Shown: one piece after another, positions 41,312-49,192 of the stretch
Layout: each line of letters begins with the position of its first letter
Numbering within the stretch: position 1 is the stretch's first letter
Source of the DNA: Nocardia arthritidis NBRC 100137
GTDB lineage: Bacteria; Actinomycetota; Actinomycetes; Mycobacteriales; Mycobacteriaceae
Length of the DNA: 51,281 nt
Assembly (NCBI RefSeq): GCF_001612765.1
Contig: NZ_BDBB01000051.1
Coordinates: 1-51,281 of the forward strand
Direction: 5' to 3'
Notes under the pieces: generated by a model
Databases searched by the model: none
The model's input: the letters and a program-made list of their open reading frames with translations, nothing else
Told to the model about the DNA's origin: nothing
Translations under genes and position numbers: made by a program

Positions 41312-41963
41312 TTTCGAGCCGGTGAATCGGCAGTCGACCGCGGAGATGATCGCCGATCGGCTCCGCGAGGCGATCATGCGCGGCAGTCTCGCGCCCGGAT
41401 CGCAGCTCGGCGAAGCCGACCTGGCCGCGCAATTCGCGGTCTCACGCGGGCCGGTGCGCGAGGCGATGCAGCGCTTGGTGTCCGAGGGCCTGCTGCACAG
41501 CATCCGCCACCGCGGCATCTTCGTCATCGAACTGAGCCTCGACGACGTCGTCGACATCTACCGCGCCAGGACGGCGCTGGAGGGCGGGGCGCTGGAACTG
41601 ATCCTCGACGGCCGCCGCCCGATCGCCTACGAGGCGCTCGGGCCCAGCGTCGAGGAAATGGTCACCTGCGCCGAACGCGGTGACGCGGTCGGGGTATCGG
41701 AGGCCGACCAGGCCTTCCACGAGGCGCTGGTGGAAAGTGCGGCCAGTCCGCGGCTGGTACGCGCGGCCCGCACCTTGCTGATCGAGACGCGGATGTGCCT
41801 GGGCGCCTTGCAGACCACCTACCCGGACCTGCGAGAACAGGCCCGTGAACACGTCGACCTGCGCGAGGCGATCGGCACCGCCGACCCCGCGCGCGCCCGC
41901 GCTCTGCTCGTCGAGCACATGGACGACGCCGTGCAACGCCTTCGGCACCAGATCGGTGGCTAG
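41298..41963 (+). CDS. GntR-family regulator, FadR/FCD subfamily
   Basis: A 221-residue regulator. The winged helix is complete (MIADRLREAIMRGSLAPGSQLGEADLAAQFAVSRGPVREAMQRLVSEGLL), and the C-terminal FCD domain has the metal/acid-binding pattern (DDVVDIYRARTALEGGAL ... ADQAFHEALVESA ... HVDLREAI). FCD regulators usually sense small organic acids. It overlaps the preceding enzyme gene by 14 nt and is thus part of the regulon it probably controls through the two ATTGTCAACAAT sites. It is the only regulator in the cluster. Confidence 0.92.
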   Translation: MSVVDFEPVNRQSTAEMIADRLREAIMRGSLAPGSQLGEADLAAQFAVSRGPVREAMQRLVSEGLLHSIRHRGIFVIELSLDDVVDIYRARTALEGGALELILDGRRPIAYEALGPSVEEMVTCAERGDAVGVSEADQAFHEALVESAASPRLVRAARTLLIETRMCLGALQTTYPDLREQAREHVDLREAIGTADPARARALLVEHMDDAVQRLRHQIGG

Positions 41964-41988
41964 CGCGGGCTGCCATACCTTCGCGCCG

Positions 41989-42013
41989 GCGCAGACCGGT
42001 TCGCCGGCTGCGC
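41989..42013. terminator. Hairpin between GntR and EF-hand genes
   Basis: GCGCAG-a-CCGG, a TTCG loop, then CCGG-CTGCGC forms a 10-bp stem with one bulged base. It lies 26 nt past the GntR stop and is placed to end both convergent transcripts. Confidence 0.55.
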
Positions 42014-42044
42014 GGTCCACGCGGCACCTTCGGTTCGCGCGCCG

Positions 42045-42467
42045 CTATCGGGAGAGAAACTCCAGCAGCGCACGGAATTCCGGCAGCGAGAGATAGCCGT
42101 CGCCATCGGTGTCGGCAGCGGCCAGCAAAGCGTCCGCCGGTTCATCGATCCGGCCCGCGCCGCAGTGACGGATGAGCGATTCGAGTTCCTCGACGCAGAT
42201 GCGGCCGTCGCCGTTGACGTCGAAGACCTTGAACGCGGCGTCGGCGTCGGTCACCTCGATGCGCCCGCCCACCAGCGCGGCGTCGAATTCGGCGCGCGAG
42301 ACCAGGAAGTCACCGTCGGTGTCGGCGGCCGCGACCAGCCGTTCCACCGCCGCGTCGTCTACCTCCAGACCGAGCGCCCGGATACCCGCCGTGATGTCCC
42401 GCACCGAGACCAGCCCGTCCCCGTCGCTGTCCCACAGTTCGAACGTATCCGCCTGTCCATCACTCAC
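42045..42467 (-). CDS. Four-EF-hand calcium-binding protein
   Basis: A 140-residue calmodulin-like protein, cytoplasmic by lack of a signal. Four EF loops are visible: residues 13-24 (DSDGDGLVSVRD), 49-60 (DTDGDFLVSRAE), 83-94 (DVNGDGRICVEE) and 119-130 (DTDGDGYLSLPE). Loops 2-4 end in the bidentate Glu; loop 1 has Asp at position 12, which usually lowers calcium affinity. Layout and size match actinobacterial calerythrin/CabB-type calcium buffers or sensors. GTG start at 42467; AAGGTGG lies about 5 nt upstream. It stands alone with no neighbouring target. Confidence 0.9.
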   Translation of the reverse strand: MSDGQADTFELWDSDGDGLVSVRDITAGIRALGLEVDDAAVERLVAAADTDGDFLVSRAEFDAALVGGRIEVTDADAAFKVFDVNGDGRICVEELESLIRHCGAGRIDEPADALLAAADTDGDGYLSLPEFRALLEFLSR

Positions 42468-42595
42468 GCCCGCCACCTTCGCCGCCGTTGCCCGACCATG
42501 GCCGCCGCAGGCGACCACCCCACACTGTACGGATTCTCCTGAGCGACAGGGCTTACCGAAACTGTGCCAGGGCCGGGAGCCGGGCGGGTGCGGGA

Positions 42596-43003
42596 TCAGC
42601 AGACGAGAGTGTGATCCTGCGGCACGGGCAAGTGCCTGCATTGCAGGTCGTCGAGCAAGCGGTCGGGGGCCGGCACATCCACGACCCGGTCGAGAAGGTC
42701 GGCGCCACCAGGTTGTCGAACCTCGACACGATGGGATCCTCCCGGCAGGTTGTAGGCCAACGAGTAGGCGTGTCGCTGGGCGACCTTGCACGGGTGGCCG
42801 TCGCAGCTCACGTTCCGGCCATCGATCCACACTTCCACCTCGGTCACCGGCACATCATCGGAGTCCGGGAGGGCGACCACTATCCGGCCGCGACCTTCGA
42901 TCACCGATGCCGGTCTGGCTGCGAGAGCGTCCCCGGCGGTGGTGACGACCAGTGCCGCACCGCCGACAAGGACCGCCGCCGCGGCCGCGATAGTTCGCAC
43001 CAT
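42596..43003 (-). CDS. Small secreted Cys-containing protein
   Basis: A 135-residue precursor. Residues 1-28 form a typical Sec signal (MVRTIAAAAAVLVGGAALVV...) with an ALA cleavage site near residue 28. The mature part is one beta-rich domain (GRIVVALPDSDDVPVTEVEVWIDGR ... SLAYNLPGGSHRVEVRQPGG) with four Cys in two close groups (Cys-x4-Cys, and Cys near the C-terminus), probably two disulfides. I recognise no family. ATG at 43003, AGAGG 10-11 nt upstream. It lies 41 bp downstream of truB on the same strand. Confidence 0.72.
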   Translation of the reverse strand: MVRTIAAAAAVLVGGAALVVTTAGDALAARPASVIEGRGRIVVALPDSDDVPVTEVEVWIDGRNVSCDGHPCKVAQRHAYSLAYNLPGGSHRVEVRQPGGADLLDRVVDVPAPDRLLDDLQCRHLPVPQDHTLVC

Positions 43004-43044
43004 TGATGCTCAACCTCTCACTGTCGATACGACACCAGCATGGA

Positions 43045-43944
43045 TCAAAGGTTGGCCGGACGGACGACCATCACCGAGGACGCGCGATTACCGGACTCCC
43101 GCAGCAGGGCGATGGCGCGGCCTGCCGGGTCGATGGCGGCATAGACGCCGGAAAGCCCGGCCGGGGCGAGCCAACGGCCGTTGCGCAGGTCGTCGGCTTG
43201 CCTATCGTCGATGTCCCGGTGTGGGAAGGCGGTCCGGACCGCGGCGTCCATGTCGAGGCTCAACGGCGGCGCGCCCGATTCCGCGCCGGCGGCCAGCTCG
43301 TCCAGCGTGCGGGCGTGTTCGAGGGTGAACGGCCCGACCCTGGTTCGGCGCAACGCGGTCAGGTGGCCGCCGACGCCCAGCGCCGCGCCGAGATCGCGCG
43401 CCAGCGCCCGCACATAGGTGCCAGAGGAGCATTCGACCGCCACGTCCACGTCGGCGAAATCGCCGATATCGCGCCGGGCGAGCACATCGAACCGCGACAC
43501 CGTGACCGGGCGGGCAGCCAACCGCACGTCTTCGCCCGCGCGGTGGCGGGCATAGGCGCGCTCACCGTTCACCTTGATCGCGCTCACGGTGGCAGGCACC
43601 TGGTCGATGTGCCCGGTGAGTTCGGCTGTACGCGCGGCGATGTCGTCGTCGGTGAGGTGAACGGACGGGGTGGTCGTGAGCACCTCGCCCTCGGCGTCGT
43701 CGGTGCTGGTCGCCTGCCCGAGCCGGATGGTCGCGGTGTACGCCTTGGTCGTCAGGGTGAGCAGGCCGAGCAGTTTGGTCGCGCGCTCCACACCGAGCAC
43801 CAGCACGCCGGTCGCCATCGGATCGAGGGTGCCGGCGTGGCCGATCTTCTTGGTGTGCAGTAGCTTCCGGCATTTCGCGACGACGTCGTGGCTGGTCCAG
43901 CCGCCGGCCTTGTCGATGATGAGCAGCCCGCCTAGTCCGTCCAT
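43045..43944 (-). CDS. truB: tRNA pseudouridine(55) synthase
   Basis: A 299-residue enzyme that converts U55 in the tRNA T-loop. The catalytic Asp is in KIGHAGTLDPMATGVLVLG; KAYTATIRLGQATSTDDAEGE and SSGTYVRALARDLG are the further TruB signatures. A PUA-like C-terminal domain follows. The ATG at 43944 shares one base with the pptT stop (TGATG), so it is translated by coupling. The larger frame upstream is the shadow of pptT and its neighbour. Confidence 0.97.
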   Translation of the reverse strand: MDGLGGLLIIDKAGGWTSHDVVAKCRKLLHTKKIGHAGTLDPMATGVLVLGVERATKLLGLLTLTTKAYTATIRLGQATSTDDAEGEVLTTTPSVHLTDDDIAARTAELTGHIDQVPATVSAIKVNGERAYARHRAGEDVRLAARPVTVSRFDVLARRDIGDFADVDVAVECSSGTYVRALARDLGAALGVGGHLTALRRTRVGPFTLEHARTLDELAAGAESGAPPLSLDMDAAVRTAFPHRDIDDRQADDLRNGRWLAPAGLSGVYAAIDPAGRAIALLRESGNRASSVMVVRPANL

Positions 43945-44615
43945 CAGACGTGCGCGATCGCGGTCAGGATGTACCCGTCGGTGATCAGCCAACGGCCGTC
44001 GAACGAGTGCAACGGCGGCCCTCCGTCGGTGGTCTGCCCAGGCACCAGCAATTCGGTGCGGAAGCTGCCGCGCCCGGAATCGGCGGAGCTGTCCTCGATC
44101 TCGAACGTGATGTGCGCGTCTTCGAAGCCCAGCCAGCGCAGGGTCAGGGGGAACCACGCCTTGTAGGTGGCCTCTTTGGCGCAGAACAGCAACCGGTCCA
44201 AATGCAACTCGGAGTCGGTGGTCTTCAGCCACTCCCGCTCCGGCGGCAGGCTGACCGAGTCCAGTACGCCGTCCGGCAGCGTGGCGTGCGGCTCGGCGTC
44301 GATGCCGATCGAGCGGAACCGCAGCTTGTGGCCCAGCGCGGCGGCCTGGTAGCCGTCGCAGTGGGTCAGGCTGCCGACGATTCCGCGCGGCCACACCGGA
44401 GCGCCGCGCTCGCCCTTGCCGATCGCGACCGGCTGCTCGCCGAGCTGGGTGAGCGCCAACCGGGCGCAATGCCGCGCGCCGATGAAGTCGCGGCGTCGCT
44501 TCTCCACCGACTTGGCGATGAGATGCTCCTCCGCCGGATGCGGCCGCAGATCCTCCGGGTACGCCAGCAACTCGGCCGAGGCCACACCCGTGGGCAGAAT
44601 GTTCTCGATCATCAC
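43944..44615 (-). CDS. pptT: 4'-phosphopantetheinyl transferase
   Basis: A 223-residue Sfp-type transferase that activates carrier proteins of mycolic-acid, polyketide and siderophore synthases by attaching phosphopantetheine from CoA. SLTHCDGYQAAALG, GIDAEPHATLPDGVL (Mg ligands) and FCAKEATYKAWFPLTLRWLGFEDAHITFE are the complete motif set, very close to mycobacterial PptT. Start is GTG at 44615, or the ATG one codon later. It lies between truB and the metallophosphoesterase, as in Mycobacterium. Confidence 0.97.
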   Translation of the reverse strand: MMIENILPTGVASAELLAYPEDLRPHPAEEHLIAKSVEKRRRDFIGARHCARLALTQLGEQPVAIGKGERGAPVWPRGIVGSLTHCDGYQAAALGHKLRFRSIGIDAEPHATLPDGVLDSVSLPPEREWLKTTDSELHLDRLLFCAKEATYKAWFPLTLRWLGFEDAHITFEIEDSSADSGRGSFRTELLVPGQTTDGGPPLHSFDGRWLITDGYILTAIAHV

Positions 44616-44669
44616 CGACGAGCGTAGTCGAGCCGCACACGGCGGTCTCGCAGCGCCATGTGCCGCGAA

Positions 44670-45626
<957 letters not shown>

Positions 45627-45684
45627 CACACCTACCTTGGCACATCCGTCCGGATTCGCGCGCACCGGCCGAGCCGGGTGTCGG

Positions 45685-47085
45685 TCACCTGGGCAGCTCG
45701 GCGCCGACCAAGGCCCACCGGCCCGACAGCGCCCGCCACGCGACCGCGATCAACCGCAACAGCATGAACGCCCCGAGGCCCGACCAGATTCCGGCGACGC
45801 CCCAGTCGAAGGCCAGCGACAACCAGATGGCGGGCAGGAAACCGAGCATTGCCGCACCGAGCGTGGTGGTACGCAGATACGCCGCGTCGCCCGCACCGAG
45901 CAGCACGCCGTCGAGGGCGAAGACGATGCCCGCCACCGGAATGAGCGCGACGAAGAACCACCACACCACGTGGGCACGCTCGAGCACTTCGGCGTCTTCG
46001 GTGAACAGTGCCGGAATCGCCACCGCTCCCGCCGCGAAGCAGGCGGCGAGCCCGAGGCTGAAGATCTCCGACCAGCCGGTCACGCGCCGTGCGATCCCGC
46101 GGGCGCCGGTGGCGTCGCCCGCGCCCAGAGCGGCGCCGGTGAGTGTCTGCGCGGCGATGGCCAGCGCGTCCAGGGCCAGCGCCAGGAAGTTCCACAGTTG
46201 CAGCACCAGCTGGTGGGCCGCTACCGACGCGGCGCCGAAACGCGCGGCGACCGCCGCCGCCGAGACGAAGCACGCCTGGAAGGCGAAACTGCGGGCGATG
46301 AGATCGCGCCCGAGCACGAGCTGGGCCCGCATGACCGACCAGTGCGGGGCGAGGGGGACCCCTTCGCGGATCAGCGCGTCGAGGAACAGCACGGCGGTGA
46401 CGATCTGCCCCGCCACGTTCGCCACGGCCGAGCCGGGCAGGCCCAAGTGCGGCGCGCCGAGCAGTCCGTGCACCAGCGCGGGGCAGAGCACGCCCGACAC
46501 CACGAGTCCGGCGGCCACGAAGGCCAACGGCCTGCGCGTCTCCTGGACGCCACGCATCCACCCGTTGCCCGCCATGGACATCAGGATCAGCGGCACACCG
46601 AACAGGGCGATGCGCACCCAGCCCAGCGCTTCCTCCGCGATATCCCCACCACCCGCGATGGCGCTGGTCACCGGTACGGCCAACGCCTGGACCAGCACGA
46701 GGATCGCGACGCCGACGGCGCCCGCGATCCAGGTGGCCTGCACACCTTCGGCGACGGCTCCTCGATGGTCGCCCGCGCCGTGGCGACGCGCCGAGCGCGC
46801 GGTGGTGCCGTAGGACAGGAAGGTCAGCTGCGAACTCGTCTGCGCGAGAATCAACCCTCCGACGGCGAGACCGGCCAGCGCGAGCGCCCCGAGCCTGCCG
46901 ACCACGGCCAGATCGAACAGCAGGTAGATCGGTTCGGCCACCAGCACGCCGAGGGTCGGCAACGCGAGGCCGAGAATGCGCTGCGGTCCGGCAGCGGCGG
47001 CGCGATCGACGCGCGCCGACTCCGTCCCACCCATGGGGGAAGCCAGGTCACCGATCTCCGCGCCGCGGGAACCCTGCGCGTTCAC
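45685..47085 (-). CDS. MATE-family efflux transporter (DinF-like)
   Basis: A 466-residue membrane protein with about twelve hydrophobic helices. It begins ILGLALPTLGVLVAEPIYLLFDLAVVGRLGALALAGLAVG, the MATE signature, and its second half starts at SFAFQACFVSAAAVAARFGAASVAAHQLVLQLWNF. It likely exports cationic or toxic small molecules using an ion gradient, and corresponds by position to mycobacterial DinF (Rv2836c). I chose the GTG at 47085, 5 nt after GGGGAGG; the upstream 31 codons are not conserved-looking. It belongs to the same leftward run as nrnA and rbfA. Confidence 0.9.
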   Translation of the reverse strand: MNAQGSRGAEIGDLASPMGGTESARVDRAAAAGPQRILGLALPTLGVLVAEPIYLLFDLAVVGRLGALALAGLAVGGLILAQTSSQLTFLSYGTTARSARRHGAGDHRGAVAEGVQATWIAGAVGVAILVLVQALAVPVTSAIAGGGDIAEEALGWVRIALFGVPLILMSMAGNGWMRGVQETRRPLAFVAAGLVVSGVLCPALVHGLLGAPHLGLPGSAVANVAGQIVTAVLFLDALIREGVPLAPHWSVMRAQLVLGRDLIARSFAFQACFVSAAAVAARFGAASVAAHQLVLQLWNFLALALDALAIAAQTLTGAALGAGDATGARGIARRVTGWSEIFSLGLAACFAAGAVAIPALFTEDAEVLERAHVVWWFFVALIPVAGIVFALDGVLLGAGDAAYLRTTTLGAAMLGFLPAIWLSLAFDWGVAGIWSGLGAFMLLRLIAVAWRALSGRWALVGAELPR

Positions 47086-47270
47086 GAACACCTCCCCGAG
47101 ACCACCGTCGTTCCGCTCGCGCTCCACCTTCGCACGCCCCACCGACAACCACGGCAGCGTGCGGCGGGCTTCGCCCACCCCGCGATTCCGGACGGACAGG
47201 GCGACGCCCGGACGACGTCACGGCCACCGCGCGGGCGCCCCGGCGCGGCGCCGCTACCGACGAGCACGCC

Positions 47271-48272
47271 TCATCCGAGTGCGGCCAGCAGCGCACCGAC
47301 CAGATCGCCGGGCGTGCCGTACGCGGTGTATCCGGCGGCGAAACGGTGGCCGCCGCCGCCCAGCGCTGTCGCCACCTCCGCGACGTCCACCCCGTCGCCC
47401 GCGCACGATCCGCTCTCGCGCGAGCGCAGCGACACCGTCCACCGGTCCGGCACGACACGGGATTGCTTGAAGACCGCGGCGATTCCCGCTTCGGCGGTTG
47501 TGCGCACGATGTCGATCACGCTCTCGACTTCCTCCGACCGCACGTCGTCGATGTCGTCGCGACGCACGAACGCGTACACCAGCCCCACACCGCCGCGGAC
47601 CTCCGGGACGAGCTGCGCCGTGCCGAGCACCCGCGACAACATGGGCAGCCACCCGAACGGGTGGGTGTCCATCAAGGTGCGAGCGATGTCCGCGCCATCG
47701 ATTCCGGTGGCCAGCAGCCGTTCCGCGAGTTCATGGGTACCGGGCCGCACCCACCGGAACGAGCCGGTGTCGGTGACCAGACCGGCATAGAGACAATGCG
47801 CGACGTCCGCGGTTATCGGCACGCCCCACGCGTCGAGCACCCGCGCGACGAGGCTCGTGGTGGACTCGGCGCCGGGATCGACCACGTTGATCGCGCCGAA
47901 GGAGGTGTTCGACCGATGGTGATCAATCACCATCGTCGTTGCGGCGCCGGGCAATCGGTCGGCGAGCGCGCCCAACCGGGTCGCGCTGCCGCAGTCGACC
48001 GCGATCAGCAGGTCCACCTCGGCACGCACCTCGGCGGGCGCCACCAGGTGCCGCACGCCGGGCAGCGACCGCATCGACACGGGTAACTCCGCCGGTTCGG
48101 CGAAGGACACCTGCACCGGGATCCCGCGCCGGTGCAGCACCAGCGCCAGCGCGAGACCACTTCCTACGGTGTCCGCATCGGGCTGCACATGGCAAACGAT
48201 GGTCACCGAGCGCGCGGCGTCCAACGCCGCCACGGCCACGTCCAAATCGGCCGTTTCCCGCATCGTCGTCAT
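47271..48272 (-). CDS. nrnA: Bifunctional oligoribonuclease / pAp phosphatase (DHH family)
   Basis: A 333-residue DHH/DHHA1 phosphoesterase. The motifs are VCHVQPDADTVGSGLAL, IAVDCGS, MVIDHHRSN and, in the DHHA1 domain, GGGGHRFAAGY. It degrades short RNA oligomers (nanoRNA, and cyclic-dinucleotide breakdown products) and pAp. It follows rbfA by 13 bp, as in mycobacteria (Rv2837c/CnpB). Confidence 0.95.
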   Translation of the reverse strand: MTTMRETADLDVAVAALDAARSVTIVCHVQPDADTVGSGLALALVLHRRGIPVQVSFAEPAELPVSMRSLPGVRHLVAPAEVRAEVDLLIAVDCGSATRLGALADRLPGAATTMVIDHHRSNTSFGAINVVDPGAESTTSLVARVLDAWGVPITADVAHCLYAGLVTDTGSFRWVRPGTHELAERLLATGIDGADIARTLMDTHPFGWLPMLSRVLGTAQLVPEVRGGVGLVYAFVRRDDIDDVRSEEVESVIDIVRTTAEAGIAAVFKQSRVVPDRWTVSLRSRESGSCAGDGVDVAEVATALGGGGHRFAAGYTAYGTPGDLVGALLAALG

Positions 48273-48285
48273 CGACTACCGCATG

Positions 48286-48729
48286 TCACTCGTCGGCGTC
48301 GCGTTCGGCCTTGTAGGGGTCGGCGTCACCCGCGGGCCTGGCCGTGGCGGCCACCTTGGCGACCTCGTCGTCCGCGGCCCGCGCCCTGGCGAGTAGTTCC
48401 TCCATCTGCCGTGCCGCGTCAGGCACGGTGTCCAGTACGAATGCCAGCGTCGGGGTGAACTTGACCCCCGTTCCCGCGCCCACCTTGGAGCGCAGGACAC
48501 CCTTGGCCTTCTCCAGGCCGATCGCCGCACCTTCGTAATCGGGCTCGGCGTCGAGGGTTTCGCCCATCACGGTGTAATACACCGTCGCCTCCCGGAGATC
48601 ACCGGTGACTTTGGCGTCGGTGATGGTCACGAAACGCAGCCGCGGGTCCTTCACCTCGTATTCGATCGCGGTCGCGACGATCGAGGAGATCCGCTTGGCG
48701 AGTCGGCGTGCCCTGGCTTGGTCCACCAT
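48286..48729 (-). CDS. rbfA: 30S ribosome-binding factor A
   Basis: A 147-residue KH-like factor for late 30S maturation and cold adaptation. ARRLAKRISSIVATAIEYEVKDPRL at the start and RSKVGAGTGVKFTPTLAFVLD in the middle are the family signatures, followed by an acidic Ala-rich tail. The ATG has GAGGAGG 7 nt upstream. It lies between DUF503 and nrnA in the infB operon. Confidence 0.96.
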   Translation of the reverse strand: MVDQARARRLAKRISSIVATAIEYEVKDPRLRFVTITDAKVTGDLREATVYYTVMGETLDAEPDYEGAAIGLEKAKGVLRSKVGAGTGVKFTPTLAFVLDTVPDAARQMEELLARARAADDEVAKVAATARPAGDADPYKAERDADE

Positions 48730-48827
48730 GGCCGTTTCCTCCTCACTATCAACTCTGTTCGATGGCGGTCGGAGCGCGGACCGGTGTCGCCACCGGAACT
48801 CCGTCCTCCGCGCCGTCGCTGCGCCGG

Positions 48828-49124
48828 TCAGTCTTCGGGCCCGAAGATCCGGCGGCGCACCGCCAGCAACTGTAACTCCGGACGGGACGCGACGTGCCGT
48901 TCACATTTGTCCAGCACCTCGGTCAGGTGATCCATGCCTGCGCTGACCATGGCCACGCCCAGTAGCGAGCGACGGTATAGATCGTGTTCCCCACCTTCGG
49001 CGGCACTCACACCGAAGCGCTGCAATTCGGCCAGGATCGGCCGGATCACCGAGCGCTTCTGTTTCAGTGAATGCACATCGCCGAGCAGCAGGTCGAACTC
49101 CAGTGCACCCAGGTACACCCACAC
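48828..49124 (-). CDS. DUF503 family protein
   Basis: A 98-residue protein. MWVYLGALEFDLLLGDVHSLKQKRSVIRPILAELQRFGVSAAEGGEHDLYRRSLLGVAMVS is the DUF503 signature; the L-K-x-K-R-S motif and the ferredoxin-like pattern are intact. The family is conserved between infB and rbfA in actinobacteria and Firmicutes, so a role in ribosome assembly is plausible but unproven. It lies 68 bp downstream of infB, behind a hairpin, and 98 bp upstream of rbfA. Confidence 0.92.
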   Translation of the reverse strand: MWVYLGALEFDLLLGDVHSLKQKRSVIRPILAELQRFGVSAAEGGEHDLYRRSLLGVAMVSAGMDHLTEVLDKCERHVASRPELQLLAVRRRIFGPED

Positions 49125-49146
49125 CCTCCACTGTCAGGAAGACCGG

Positions 49147-49177
49147 CCGGACGCCGCGCACGTCGCGCGGCGTCCGG
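49147..49177 (-). terminator. Hairpin between infB and DUF503
   Basis: CCGGACGCCGCGC (49147-49159) pairs perfectly with GCGCGGCGTCCGG (49165-49177) around 5 nt. It begins 16 nt past the infB stop. In an operon this is likely an attenuator or processing site, since DUF503 and rbfA follow in the same direction. Confidence 0.6.
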
Positions 49178-49192
49178 ATTCGTCTCGGTCTA

